Source of the DNA: Bacteroidia bacterium
Lineage (GTDB): Bacteria > Bacteroidota > Bacteroidia > Flavobacteriales > Flavobacteriaceae
DNA length: 64,000 nt
Direction of reading: 5' to 3'
Assembly (NCBI GenBank): GCA_030427865.1
Contig: JAUICK010000003.1
Location: 62,001 to 126,000 of the forward strand
The notes beneath the pieces were generated by a model. That model worked only from the letters and a program-made list of their open reading frames with translations, was not told where the DNA came from and did no database searches. The position numbers and the translations under genes were made by a program. Positions 52,249 through 61,932 of this stretch are shown here, one piece after another. Each line of letters starts with the position of its first letter. Positions within the stretch are counted from its first letter, which is position 1.

Positions 52249-55200
52249 ATGTTTTCAACGATTTTCAAACAAGAATTAAAATATTGGTTTAATAAACCAG
52301 CTTTCTATATTTACATAAGCATATTCTTACTATTGGCTTTGTTTATTTCTTCTGCTTCTGCAGGTTTATTTGATTCTGTTACAGCAACAACAGGATCTTC
52401 AAGAATTGTAAATTCGCCAACAAGTGTTAACGGATTAATGATTAGCCTTACCGTGTTTATTTTCTTTTTGTTTCCATCTATTATTGGAGTGTCTATCTAT
52501 AGAGATTATAAGAGCGAAATGCATACCATTTTGTATTCGTATCCGTTTACAAAATTCGATTATTTATTTGCAAAATTTTTTAGTTCTATAGTCATAGTCT
52601 CTATCATTGTTTTGTGTATTGCTATTGGTGCAATTATTGGTTTTCGATTTCCAGGAACCAATCAAGATATAGTTGCTTCACTAAATTTATATACTTATTT
52701 GCAAGCTTATTTGGTATTTATTTTGCCTAATGTTTTACTCTTTGGAGCAATTGTTTTTGCTGTAGTTACTTTTTCGAGAAATATTGCTGCAGGTTTTATT
52801 ACTGTTATTATTTTGTTATTAGCTCAGGGTGTTATTGAAAGTGTTTTGTCTGATCCAGAACACAAAGGTTTGTATGCTATTTTAGATCCTTTTGGAGGAG
52901 GAGCAATTAACTATTACACAAAATATTGGACTCCTTCAGAACAGAATGAACTGCAAATTCCAATAAAAGAGATGATTGTTTACAATCGATTATTATGGAC
53001 AGGTATTGCCATTTTTATATTCGGTCTGGTCTATAAATTCTTCACTTTTAGCCAAAACGCTATTTCTTTTTCGTTTAGAAAAAATAAAGGAGAAAGAGTT
53101 ACTAAAACTAATTTTAGTGGAATTACAAGAATTTCTTTGCCAAAGGTTACTTATAATTTTTCTTTCTTTCGAAACGTAAAAACGATGTGGAAATTATCTA
53201 ACATCGATTTTGCATATATTTTTAAGAGTTGGCCTTTTATTTCTATTGTTTTAGTAGGGTTAATTTTACTCTTAGTTACCCTTTTTAATATTGGAGAAAT
53301 TTTTGGCACAAAAACTTTACCTGTTACATGGCAAATGTTAGGTGGAGGAAGAGTTTTTACAAGATTAGCTATAAATATATGTACGTTTTTATATGCAGGT
53401 ATGTTAGTGCATAGAGCAGGTATAGTAAGAATAAATCATTTGGTAGATGTTACACCAATTCCTAATTGGACTTTACTGTTCTCTAAAGTAATTGCCTTAA
53501 TAAAAATGCAGTTGGTGTTATTAAGTATAATTATGATTTCAGGAATTTTGTTTCAAACTTACCAAGGGTATTACAACTATGAAATTGATCATTATTTTAA
53601 AGAATTATTCTTCCTCGATTTTTTAAATTTATCTATTTGGGCATTTTTATCTATCTTTTTACAAACTCTTATTAGAAATCCGTATTTAGGATTATTTATA
53701 CTTTTAGTTATAGCAATTGGCACCCCTTTCTTATCATTAGCAGGAATAGAGCAAGATATTTTTAAATATAATGAAGGACCAGGATATAGCTACTCAGATA
53801 TGAATGGTTATGGGCATTTATTGCCTTATTTATTCTATAAAATTTATTGGTTTTTATGTGGATTAGTTCTACTAACTGTTTCATTTTTATTTTGGGTTCG
53901 TGGAATTCCAAGCTCTTTTACAGAAAGATTTACTATTGCAAAATCGAGATTTAAAGGTTTTACAGCAATAAGTTTTATTGTTTTTTTTATTGCTTTTTTA
54001 GGATTAGGGTTTTCAATTTATCAAGAAACAGGAACTAAAAACAAAAGAACTTCTTCTAAAGAAGCCGAGTTAAGAAGAGTAGAGTGGGAGAAAACCTATA
54101 AAAAATATGAGAATTATAAACAACCCAGAATTGTTGCAGTAAATGCAAACGTAAATATTTTCCCCAAAGTAAAAACGTATACTGCTAATGCAACTTACAC
54201 AATGGTTAATAAAACTAATAACGCTATAGATAGTGTATTTTTAAATCATAATTCATTAAAAAGTGCTTTTGAGTTTAGTAAATCTAATATATTGGTTTTA
54301 GAAGATACTATTCATCACTTTGATATTTATAAATTTGAAAAACCCATTTTGCCAGGAGATACTTTAGAATTATCTATAACTGTTGAAAGTAAAAAGAATA
54401 CCAATTACAGAAGACGCTCTCCAATAAGAGAAAACGGAACGTTTATTAATAATTTTCAAATGTTTCCTTCTTTAGGATATTCATCACAAGGAGAATTAAC
54501 AGACAACAAAACACGTAAAAAATACGATTTACCGCCTAATAATTTACGCCCACATCCTTCAGATTCTACAGCTTTGGGAGATACCTATATTTCTAAAGAC
54601 TCAGACTGGATAGCTTTTGAAGCAACTGTATCAACCACAAAAGATCAAATTGCTATTGCTCCAGGGTATTTGCAAAAAGAATGGGTAAAAGGAGATAGAC
54701 GTTATTTTCATTATAAAATGGATAGTAAAATCTTGAATTTTTACGCCTTTAACTCAGCCAGATATGAAGTAAAAAAAGAAATATATAAAGGCATTAGTTT
54801 AGAAATTTATTATCATAAACCCCACACTTTTAATTTAGAAAGAATGCTAAAAGGCATGAAAGCTTCTTTAAATTATAACTCTAAAAACTTTAGTCCTTAT
54901 CAACACAAACAATTAAGAATTATCGAATTTCCAAGAACTGGTGGAAGCTTTGCACAGTCGTTTCCAAACACAATTCCGTTTTCAGAAGGTGTTGGTTTTA
55001 TTGCTGATGTAGACGACAGTAATGATGATGGTGTAGATTATCCTTTTGCAATAACTGTTCATGAAGTATCGCATCAATGGTGGGCGCATCAAGTTATTGG
55101 AGCAGATGTTTTAGGAGCTACTATGCTGTCTGAAAGTTTATCTGAATATGTAGCTTTAAAAGTGTTAGAACATCAACATGGAAAAGAAAAAATGAGAACA

Positions 55201-55902
55201 TTTTTAAAAGATGCTTTAGATGGGTATTTGCAACAAAGAACTTTTGAAACCAAACGCGAAAAACCATTAATGTATAATGATGGTCAAGGTTATATTCGTT
55301 ATCAAAAAGGTTCTCTGGTTTTTTATGCATTAAGCGATTATGTTGGCGAAGATATTTTAAATGGAGCATTAAAGCGATATGTAGAAAAGGTTAAATTTCA
55401 AGAACCTCCTTATACAACATCTATAGAAATGGTAAATTTTATTAGAGAGGTTACACCAGATTCTTTACAATATATAATTAAAGATATGTTTGAAACAATA
55501 ACACTTTATAGAAATAGGGTGTTAGATGCAAAAACCACTGCCTTAGATAATGGTAAATATCAAGTAGATATTGAGTTTGAGGTTTCAAAATATAGAAACG
55601 ATGAAAAAGGGAAACGTTATTATGGAGAACAAGTTGGAGATACTTTAACTTACAAAACCGAGAAAATGAAAAAACCAATTTTATCAGTTGCTTTATCAGA
55701 TTATATAGATGTTGGTATTTTTACAGAAGAAGAAATTGATGGCAAGAAAAAAGAAAAAGTATTGTATTTACAAAAGCATAAGATTACTCAAATTAATAAT
55801 AAAATTACCATTATTGTTGATAAGAAACCAACAGAAGTTGGTATAGATCCATACAATAAATTAATAGACACTCAATCTGAAGATAATAGAAAGAAGTTAT
55901 AA
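52249..55902 (+). CDS. ABC-2 type permease fused to M1 family aminopeptidase
   Basis: This 1217-residue fusion has a large N-terminal membrane part (residues about 1-590) with around 12 hydrophobic segments in two halves, each resembling an ABC-2 permease. A soluble M1-type domain follows at about 600-1217. The zinc site is TVHEVSHQWWAHQVIGAD near residue 937, and the third ligand lies in TMLSESLSEYVAL. Spacing between the HExxH and the first candidate Glu is 19, one longer than the classical 18. The canonical GAMEN is replaced by GGSFAQSFPNTIPFSEG. The peptidase would face the periplasm while the permease works with the upstream ATPase. Coupled peptide export and cleavage is a plausible but unproven role. 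Confidence 0.9.
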   Translation: MFSTIFKQELKYWFNKPAFYIYISIFLLLALFISSASAGLFDSVTATTGSSRIVNSPTSVNGLMISLTVFIFFLFPSIIGVSIYRDYKSEMHTILYSYPFTKFDYLFAKFFSSIVIVSIIVLCIAIGAIIGFRFPGTNQDIVASLNLYTYLQAYLVFILPNVLLFGAIVFAVVTFSRNIAAGFITVIILLLAQGVIESVLSDPEHKGLYAILDPFGGGAINYYTKYWTPSEQNELQIPIKEMIVYNRLLWTGIAIFIFGLVYKFFTFSQNAISFSFRKNKGERVTKTNFSGITRISLPKVTYNFSFFRNVKTMWKLSNIDFAYIFKSWPFISIVLVGLILLLVTLFNIGEIFGTKTLPVTWQMLGGGRVFTRLAINICTFLYAGMLVHRAGIVRINHLVDVTPIPNWTLLFSKVIALIKMQLVLLSIIMISGILFQTYQGYYNYEIDHYFKELFFLDFLNLSIWAFLSIFLQTLIRNPYLGLFILLVIAIGTPFLSLAGIEQDIFKYNEGPGYSYSDMNGYGHLLPYLFYKIYWFLCGLVLLTVSFLFWVRGIPSSFTERFTIAKSRFKGFTAISFIVFFIAFLGLGFSIYQETGTKNKRTSSKEAELRRVEWEKTYKKYENYKQPRIVAVNANVNIFPKVKTYTANATYTMVNKTNNAIDSVFLNHNSLKSAFEFSKSNILVLEDTIHHFDIYKFEKPILPGDTLELSITVESKKNTNYRRRSPIRENGTFINNFQMFPSLGYSSQGELTDNKTRKKYDLPPNNLRPHPSDSTALGDTYISKDSDWIAFEATVSTTKDQIAIAPGYLQKEWVKGDRRYFHYKMDSKILNFYAFNSARYEVKKEIYKGISLEIYYHKPHTFNLERMLKGMKASLNYNSKNFSPYQHKQLRIIEFPRTGGSFAQSFPNTIPFSEGVGFIADVDDSNDDGVDYPFAITVHEVSHQWWAHQVIGADVLGATMLSESLSEYVALKVLEHQHGKEKMRTFLKDALDGYLQQRTFETKREKPLMYNDGQGYIRYQKGSLVFYALSDYVGEDILNGALKRYVEKVKFQEPPYTTSIEMVNFIREVTPDSLQYIIKDMFETITLYRNRVLDAKTTALDNGKYQVDIEFEVSKYRNDEKGKRYYGEQVGDTLTYKTEKMKKPILSVALSDYIDVGIFTEEEIDGKKKEKVLYLQKHKITQINNKITIIVDKKPTEVGIDPYNKLIDTQSEDNRKKL

Positions 55903-55905
55903 GTT

Positions 55906-56562
55906 ATGAGAAAAGAAACAAAAATAATAGCAGCATCAATACTATTTTTACTAGTTATAATATTGCATTTAACAGGACTTTTATTAAATGATACTTTGGC
56001 TTTTTTTACCAAACCATTTATAACAATTTCATTAGCATTGGTTTATTTGGCTTCTGTAAAAAAAGCCAATTTTTGGTATGTTTCTGCTTTGTTTTTTTCA
56101 TTTTGGGGAGATACATTTTTACTTTTTAAACAAGAGTTTTTTTTAATGGGTTTGGTTTCTTTTTTAGTTGCACATCTACTGTATATTAAAATTTCTTCTG
56201 TGTATTTAAAATTAATATCGCCAAGTAAAATTGTATTTTCATCAATACCTTTTATTTTAGCTTTTGGAACCGTTGTTTATTTAATATACGAAAACTTAGC
56301 AGGAATGTTGATTCCGGTTCTTATCTACGGCATTGTTATTTCTACTTTTGGAGTTATAGCTTCTTTAAACTATTTTAAAGAAAAATCTACAGCAAATCTA
56401 TGGCTGTTTTTGGGCGCCATAATTTTTATAATATCAGATAGTTTATTGGCAATAAATAAGTTTTATGAAGCCAAACCTATTTATGGAGTTTCTATAATGG
56501 TTACTTATATTGTAGCACAATATTTAATTTGTAAAGCTATGACAGCAAAACAAACGGATTAA
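55906..56562 (+). CDS. YhhN/TMEM86-like membrane protein (lysoplasmalogenase family)
   Basis: This 218-residue membrane protein has about seven to eight hydrophobic segments and the family-type pattern SALFFSFWGDTFLLFKQEFF near residue 60, with a conserved Gly-Asp, and IIFIISDSLLAINKF near 175. Family members in animals hydrolyse lysoplasmalogens; bacterial roles are unclear. It begins 3 bases after the permease/M1 gene, so it is the third gene of that operon. Confidence 0.85.
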   Translation: MRKETKIIAASILFLLVIILHLTGLLLNDTLAFFTKPFITISLALVYLASVKKANFWYVSALFFSFWGDTFLLFKQEFFLMGLVSFLVAHLLYIKISSVYLKLISPSKIVFSSIPFILAFGTVVYLIYENLAGMLIPVLIYGIVISTFGVIASLNYFKEKSTANLWLFLGAIIFIISDSLLAINKFYEAKPIYGVSIMVTYIVAQYLICKAMTAKQTD

Positions 56563-56564
56563 AA

Positions 56565-56948
56565 TTATTGTGCAAATTTACTTTTAATTAATTGTATACC
56601 AATGGTTGCGGTAATAATCCCCAAAAAATCAGCAGACAAATCTATCAAGTCAAAAGTATGAGTGGAAATATAATTCTGACTCAATTCTTCAATTAAAACA
56701 AAGACAGTTACAAATAGAACTCTGTGGTAAATTTTAATTCTAAAAAACTGAAAGGAGCGAAACTTTAAAAGAATAATACACAAGAAAGTTAAAGTTCCGA
56801 ACAAGATAAAATGTCCTATTTTATCACCAAAAGGAATAGTTTTAATAAAATCAAAAAACACACTATTTATTCCTGTATTGGCTAAACAAATCACCCAAAG
56901 AATAAATATAAAAAACAATAAACCAACAATAGATATTAGTTTATACAT
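56565..56948 (-). CDS. VanZ-like family membrane protein
   Basis: This 127-residue protein has four hydrophobic segments and the VanZ-like pattern FGDKIGHFILFGTLTFLCII near residue 45 followed by LIEELSQNYISTHTFDLIDL near 85, with the conserved Glu and Asp. In many Flavobacteriia the gene sits next to gcvH, which is not in this window. VanZ relatives have been linked to glycopeptide tolerance but most are uncharacterised. It converges with the YhhN gene, separated by 2 bases. Confidence 0.88.
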   Translation of the reverse strand: MYKLISIVGLLFFIFILWVICLANTGINSVFFDFIKTIPFGDKIGHFILFGTLTFLCIILLKFRSFQFFRIKIYHRVLFVTVFVLIEELSQNYISTHTFDLIDLSADFLGIITATIGIQLIKSKFAQ

Positions 56949-56989
56949 TAACCTCCGATTTTTGAATTATAAAATAGTTATAAGAAAGA

Positions 56990-57019
56990 AAAAAGCAGTT
57001 ACGTTTTATAACTGCTTTT
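56990..57019. terminator. Hairpin with A/T flanks, possible bidirectional terminator
   Basis: AAAAGCAGTTA and TAACTGCTTTT form an 11 bp stem around a 7-base loop, flanked by A and T runs. It lies 40 bases upstream of the VanZ start on the minus strand, so on that strand it would stop transcription coming from the DoxX side. Confidence 0.7.
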
Positions 57020-57340
57020 TTTTGATTTCTAAATTAATAGATATTACTTTGTTTACTTTAATCAATTATTAGTTAAATTAGGGGACTCCAATAATTAGGG
57101 GGATGATTAAAAATAAAACTTATTTCATATGTATTGATTTAGGGGATAAATAATGTAATTTTTACTATTTACGATGCTAAATTAATAAAAATTATTTTAA
57201 GAAATAAGATAATTTTTTATAAATATTAGATAAATTTTTTATCAATGCAATATGTTTAAAAATAACGAATTTATATTAAAAAGTTTATAATTATTGATTT
57301 ATAGAACCTATTTTTAGTAAAAAATTCATAAAAAAAAATG
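57020..57340. other. Gene-free, very AT-rich spacer with three TTAGGGG words
   Basis: No open frame longer than about 40 codons with a usable start is present on either strand. The right two thirds are almost pure A/T. Three copies of TTAGGGG lie at 57078, 57095 and 57139, the only G-runs in the spacer; they could be regulator sites or remains of a repeat. The hairpin at 56990-57019 borders the left side, and the DoxX stop the right side. Confidence 0.5.
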
Positions 57341-57730
57341 TTATAATTTTTCACCAATTAAAGGTAAATTTTTTCTAACCGAGAGTAAAACAATTAGTCC
57401 AGAAAGAAAAGTAAAAATTGCTGCACTAAACAGCAATCCACCATCATTATTATGTTCAATGCCAATTTTTGTTAAATGAGATAAAATTGCACCTCCCATT
57501 AAGCCAATTGTAAGTAAAGCACCTAACCATATTTTTTTTGGGATAAATAATAAAATTGAGGCAATGAGTTCTAAAACCCCAGTTCCAATTCTCATTACTG
57601 CTTCGTTTTTTCCTGCTAATTTGGTAAAAAGTTCTACACTTTCTGTGGCTCCAGAAAATTTGTAAAATAAAGTTTGTAACATTATAATAGCAGCAATTAA
57701 TTTAATAATAAATATTACTTTTTTACTCAT
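57341..57730 (-). CDS. DoxX family membrane protein
   Basis: This protein of 129 residues has four hydrophobic segments with the DoxX pattern AAIIMLQTLFYKFSGATESV, RIGTGVLELIASILLFIP and GAILSHLTKIGIEHNNDG. I place the start at ATG 57730 (MSKKVIFIIKLIAA) because it directly precedes the first membrane helix; an upstream in-frame ATG at 57769 would add 13 hydrophilic residues not expected in the family. DoxX proteins are small quinone- or thiol-redox-related membrane proteins; the role here is unknown. It is divergent from the following lipoprotein gene. Confidence 0.88.
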   Translation of the reverse strand: MSKKVIFIIKLIAAIIMLQTLFYKFSGATESVELFTKLAGKNEAVMRIGTGVLELIASILLFIPKKIWLGALLTIGLMGGAILSHLTKIGIEHNNDGGLLFSAAIFTFLSGLIVLLSVRKNLPLIGEKL

Positions 57731-57808
57731 TTTGGTCGATTTTAAATTTTTAGACGATAATGTCTTCATCTACTTACAAAATTATATTTTTGTGAAAAAT
57801 CATTTCCA

Positions 57809-58891
57809 ATGAAAAAAAACGTTTTATTAGTATTCTTTTTTGTGTTTTTTTTTCATTGCTCTAAACAAAAAAAAGTAAGCCTATTTTTTTTGGATGAATA
57901 TATTGTAAAAGATTCAACACAATTTCAAAATACAATTTTAGGAGGTTTTTCTGGTTTAGACTTTTCCAATAATACTTATTATTTAATTGTAGATGATGCT
58001 AAGAACCCCCGCTTTGTAAAGTCTAATATAATAATTCAAAAAGATACATTTTCGTCTGTACAATTTATAAATACAACTTCTTTAAAAGATGCTACTTCTC
58101 CCTTTTTCCGAGAAAATTATCTTGATTTAGAATCTATTTTTGTAGATAAAGAAACTCAAGAAATTAATTTTGTCAGTGAAGGTTCAATCTATAAAAATAA
58201 AAAGCCTTCTATATTTGTAACCGATTTAAATGGTAATTTTAAATATGAATACAAACTACCTTCTCAGTTCTTAAAATTAGAACATATTAAACACAATGCT
58301 GTTTTTGAAGCTTCATCAAAAAGTAGTAATAATAAAGGGTTTTGGGTTGCAATGGAAGGCGTTTTAAAATCTGATGGAGATGAACCAACGTTTCATAAAA
58401 CTTTATCACCAATAAGAATTACTTATTTTGATAAAAAAACAAAAAAAGCAACCAAACAATATGCTTATCAATTAGAACATATTTACAAACCTGCAAAAGG
58501 TAATATTAATTTAAATGGAGTTACCGCCATTTTAGAATATAAAGAAAATCATTTTTTTGTTGTAGAAAGAATTTATCAAAGTGGTTATGGAACTTACGGA
58601 AATATTGTTCAAATTTTTGAAGCTTATATTGATAAAAAAACTACAAATATATTGGCAATAGATTCTTTAAAAAACAACAGTTTTATTCCGCTAAAAAAAC
58701 GATTATTATTAAATTTTAATGATATTAAAAATAAACTTACAGATGGAATTGTTGATAATATCGAAGGAATAACATTAGGCCCAAAATTAGCAAATGGAAA
58801 TCAATCTTTAGTATTAGTTGCTGACGATAACTTTCAAATTTATGGAAAACAATTAAATCAGTTTATTTTATTAGAAATTGATGAGAATTAA
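57809..58891 (+). CDS. Phytase/esterase-like lipoprotein
   Basis: This 360-residue protein has a very hydrophobic signal ending in FFHCSKQKK, a lipobox Cys at about residue 17. The mature part resembles the esterase-like activity of phytase family, a β-propeller-like domain: GGFSGLDFSNNTYYLIVDDA near residue 46, DLESIFVDKETQEINFVSEG near 108, and VDNIEGITLGPKLANGN near 314. Metal-binding Glu and Asp residues are present, but no catalysis is proven for most members. It is outer-membrane or periplasmic. The DUF6913-like gene follows 34 bases downstream. Confidence 0.82.
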   Translation: MKKNVLLVFFFVFFFHCSKQKKVSLFFLDEYIVKDSTQFQNTILGGFSGLDFSNNTYYLIVDDAKNPRFVKSNIIIQKDTFSSVQFINTTSLKDATSPFFRENYLDLESIFVDKETQEINFVSEGSIYKNKKPSIFVTDLNGNFKYEYKLPSQFLKLEHIKHNAVFEASSKSSNNKGFWVAMEGVLKSDGDEPTFHKTLSPIRITYFDKKTKKATKQYAYQLEHIYKPAKGNINLNGVTAILEYKENHFFVVERIYQSGYGTYGNIVQIFEAYIDKKTTNILAIDSLKNNSFIPLKKRLLLNFNDIKNKLTDGIVDNIEGITLGPKLANGNQSLVLVADDNFQIYGKQLNQFILLEIDEN

Positions 58892-58925
58892 TTGCTATTT
58901 TTACAAAGTTAAGACATTTTAATTA

Positions 58926-59447
58926 ATGAATATTACCAAACTAAAAGAAGCCAAACTTCGTAAAAAAATACATAAACTTTCTACTAAATTAAATAAAGAA
59001 AGATTGGTTTCTAAAAAAGAAATTCGATCTGTTGGTATTTTAACTACAGATGAAGTATCATCTAAAATCGATATTTCAGCAGAAATAGAATCAATATTAG
59101 AGCTTAGAAATTCCAAAATATATAGTTTTAAAAAGTTTAATAAATTAGATAACACTTCTTTTAAACATTTTACCGAAAAAGATATTAATTGGAAAGGAGA
59201 ATTCATTCAGCAAAATTTTCAGAGTTTTTTAGAACAACCTTTCGATTTATTAATTGGTTACTTTAACACCAATAATTTGTATTTAGAATTAGCAGTTCTA
59301 CAATCTAAAGCAAGTTTTAAAGTAGGTTTTGCAGAAGTAAATTCTATACTCTATGATATTGAATTTTCAGAACAACTAAATAATATTAAAGAGTTTTCTT
59401 TAGAACTAAAAAAGTACCTTCAAATTCTAAAAAAGCTAAAAAATTAA
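58926..59447 (+). CDS. DUF6913-like conserved protein
   Basis: This 173-residue soluble protein has no signal peptide and a mixed α/β pattern. It opens with a Lys-rich helix (KLKEAKLRKKIHKLSTKLNK) followed by KKEIRSVGILTTDEVSSKID, then a middle strand region with DLLIGYFNTNNLYLELAVLQ. The sequence and the position just upstream of dapA match a Flavobacteriia family I recall as DUF6913. Nothing shows an enzymatic role. The dapA ATG lies 97 bases downstream. Confidence 0.72.
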   Translation: MNITKLKEAKLRKKIHKLSTKLNKERLVSKKEIRSVGILTTDEVSSKIDISAEIESILELRNSKIYSFKKFNKLDNTSFKHFTEKDINWKGEFIQQNFQSFLEQPFDLLIGYFNTNNLYLELAVLQSKASFKVGFAEVNSILYDIEFSEQLNNIKEFSLELKKYLQILKKLKN

Positions 59448-59544
59448 ACTTTAAAAATAAAGTTGTTTATTCTTGGTAAGAATTTATCATTTCTAAATAA
59501 AATCCATCTTAAAATTGTAATTTTACACACCAAAATACTTTAGA

Positions 59545-60423
59545 ATGCAAAAATTTATTGGAACAGGAGTTGCGCTAGTTACCCCTTTTAAAGAAGATTT
59601 AAGTGTAGATTTTAATGCACTTGTAAAATTGGTAAATTATAATATCGAAAATGGTATAGATTATTTAGTTATTAATGGTACAACTGGAGAAAGCGCAACC
59701 ATTACCAAAGAAGAAAAACAAGAAATTATAGATGTTATTATAAAAGCAAATAATAAACGTTTGCCTTTGGTTTTAGGTGTTGGTGGTAATAACACTGCAC
59801 TAATTGTAGAAGAATTAAAAACAAGAGATTTTACAGGTATAGATGCAATCTTATCTGTTGCACCTTATTACAGCAAGCCAACTCAAGAAGGACTTTATCA
59901 ACATTATAAAGCCATAGCAGAATCAATAGATTTACCAATTATTTTATACAACGTTCCAGGCAGAACCGCTAAAAACATGGAACCCGCTACAACTATACGT
60001 TTGGCTAAAGACTTTAGTAATATTGTTGCAGTAAAAGAAGCAGGTAATAATCAGCAGCAATATTATACTTTATTAAAAGAAAAACCAGACGATTTTTTAG
60101 TGATTTCTGGCGATGATGATTTAGCTTTAGGAGTTACTTTAGCAGGAGGTTCTGGTGTAATTTCTGTAATAGGACAAGCGTTTCCTAAGCAATTTTCTAA
60201 AATGATTAATCATGGTTTAAAAGGAAATAACAGAGCAGGTTTTGCTATTCATTACAAAATGATGAATATTATTGATTATATTTTTGAAGAAAATAATCCG
60301 GCAGGAATTAAAACAGTCTTACAAGAATTAAATATTTGCAAAAATGATGTACGTTTGCCATTAGTAAAAGCAAGTGTAGAACTTAGCTCAAAAATTGCTA
60401 AATTTGTAGCTCACTTTAAATAA
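59545..60423 (+). CDS. dapA: 4-hydroxy-tetrahydrodipicolinate synthase
   Basis: This 292-residue TIM-barrel enzyme condenses pyruvate with aspartate semialdehyde in lysine and diaminopimelate synthesis. It has the family motifs [16 protein letters not shown] near residue 45, the catalytic Tyr in [13 protein letters not shown] near 135, and the Schiff-base Lys in [13 protein letters not shown] near 164. The length is normal. It begins the dapA-ferritin-bamD-omega-coaBC-DUF4835 cluster, a gene order common in Flavobacteriaceae. Confidence 0.96.
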   Translation: MQKFIGTGVALVTPFKEDLSVDFNALVKLVNYNIENGIDYLVINGTTGESATITKEEKQEIIDVIIKANNKRLPLVLGVGGNNTALIVEELKTRDFTGIDAILSVAPYYSKPTQEGLYQHYKAIAESIDLPIILYNVPGRTAKNMEPATTIRLAKDFSNIVAVKEAGNNQQQYYTLLKEKPDDFLVISGDDDLALGVTLAGGSGVISVIGQAFPKQFSKMINHGLKGNNRAGFAIHYKMMNIIDYIFEENNPAGIKTVLQELNICKNDVRLPLVKASVELSSKIAKFVAHFK

Positions 60424-60428
60424 AAAAT

Positions 60429-60938
60429 ATGTTATCACCAGTAATAGAAGAAGCTTTAAATAAACAAATAACGGTAGAAGCACAATCATCTCAAATATAC
60501 TTAGCAATGGCTTCTTGGGCAGAAGTTTTAGGTTTCGAAGGTGTTGCTCAATTTATGTATGCACATTCAGATGAAGAGAGAATGCACATGTTAAAGTTGG
60601 TAAAATTTGTAAATGAACGTGGTGGACATGCCAAAGTATCTTCTTTAGATGCACCTCCAACAGAGTTTGGATCATTCAAAGAAATGTTTCAAGAATTATT
60701 TAATCACGAAGTAAAAGTATCTGCGTGTATTAATGATCTAATTGATATTTGCCTTAAAGAAAAAGACTATGCAACCCACAACTTTCTTCAATGGTATGTT
60801 TCTGAACAAATAGAAGAAGAAGCATTGGCAAGAAATATCTTAGATAAAATTAAATTAATTGGAGACGATAAAGGAGGTTTTTACCTGTTTGACAATGATA
60901 TTAAGCAATTAATAACAGTTGCTTCACCTCAAGAATAA
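60429..60938 (+). CDS. Ferritin
   Basis: This 169-residue ferritin has the four-helix iron-storage layout with ferroxidase-site residues: Glu in NKQITVEAQSSQIYLAMASW near residue 15, Glu and His in HSDEERMHMLKLVKFVNERG near 50, and Glu and Gln in YVSEQIEEEALARNIL near 125. It has no haem-binding Met like bacterioferritin, so it is of the FtnA type. It begins 5 bases after dapA and is probably co-transcribed with it. Confidence 0.94.
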   Translation: MLSPVIEEALNKQITVEAQSSQIYLAMASWAEVLGFEGVAQFMYAHSDEERMHMLKLVKFVNERGGHAKVSSLDAPPTEFGSFKEMFQELFNHEVKVSACINDLIDICLKEKDYATHNFLQWYVSEQIEEEALARNILDKIKLIGDDKGGFYLFDNDIKQLITVASPQE

Positions 60939-61050
60939 CATTAACAAACTTTTAGTATCAATAAATCACTTTATATTCCGTTTTTTATTCATTATTGCAT
61001 AGCACAATTTACTGTGTAAAAAAACGTTTTATTAATCCATAATTAATCAC

Positions 61051-61058
61051 TAATTTTG
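61051..61058 (+). promoter_or_regulatory. -7 promoter element immediately before bamD
   Basis: TAATTTTG then CA is an exact TAnnTTTG match only 4 bases before the bamD ATG at 61063. If used, the message would have almost no leader. Confidence 0.4.
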
Positions 61059-61062
61059 CACG

Positions 61063-61923
61063 ATGCAAAAAATTAAAAATTTAGCGTGTTTATTGCTGTT
61101 TTCACTTGTATTATTTTCTTGTGGAGAATATCAAAAAGTATTAAATAAAGGCACAACAGAAGAGCAGTATAAAATGGCTGTAAAAATGTACGAAAGTAAA
61201 AAGTACAGTAAAGCATTGCGCTTATTTGAAAAAGTTACACCTGCGTACAGAGGTAAACCTCAAATGGAGCGTATATCTTTTATGATATCTCAATCTAATT
61301 TTAACGAGAAAAATTACAGTATATCTGGTTATTATTTTGATCGATTTACAAAGAACTATCCTAAAAGTTCTAAAAGAGAAGAAGCTGCTTTTTTATCTGC
61401 TTACAGTTACAAATTGGCATCTCCAGTTTTTAGCAAAGACCCAACAGATACCAGAAAAGCATTAGAATCTTTCCAAACTTTTATAAATACATACCCTAAT
61501 TCAGATAAAATAGAAGAAGCAAACAAACACTATAAAGAGCTAAGGTATAAGTTAGAAAAAAAATACTTTGAAATAGCAAAAACCTATTACAGAACTGCAG
61601 ATTACGATTTAAGAAATTACAAAGCTGCTATTCAGGCTTTCGATAATTTGTTGTCAGACTTTTTAGGATCTCAGTTTAAAGAAGAAGCACTTTTTTACAG
61701 ATTAAAAGCTGCTCACGATTTTGTTCTAAAAAGCACTATTAGAAGAAAACCAGAGCGTATAAAAGATGCTAAAGATGCTTATGAAAAACTAAAAAGAAAT
61801 TTTCCGAAATCTAAATTTATGGAAGATGCCAATACAATGTTGGCAACCTTAGAAAAAGAAAAAAAAGAAGCCGAAGATTTAATTGCAAAACAAAAAGAAT
61901 ACGAAAATTCACTAAAGAAATAA
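61063..61923 (+). CDS. bamD: Outer membrane protein assembly factor BamD
   Basis: This 286-residue lipoprotein has a signal peptide with the lipobox around LVLFSCGEYQ (Cys 20) and then five TPR-like repeats (TTEEQYKMAVKMYESKKYSK, SFMISQSNFNEKNYSISGYY and following). A charged C-terminal helix completes it. BamD is an essential member of the BAM complex that inserts barrel proteins into the outer membrane. The gene order with an omega-like subunit and coaBC is the usual one in Flavobacteriia. Confidence 0.93.
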   Translation: MQKIKNLACLLLFSLVLFSCGEYQKVLNKGTTEEQYKMAVKMYESKKYSKALRLFEKVTPAYRGKPQMERISFMISQSNFNEKNYSISGYYFDRFTKNYPKSSKREEAAFLSAYSYKLASPVFSKDPTDTRKALESFQTFINTYPNSDKIEEANKHYKELRYKLEKKYFEIAKTYYRTADYDLRNYKAAIQAFDNLLSDFLGSQFKEEALFYRLKAAHDFVLKSTIRRKPERIKDAKDAYEKLKRNFPKSKFMEDANTMLATLEKEKKEAEDLIAKQKEYENSLKK

Positions 61924-61932
61924 TTATTTATT

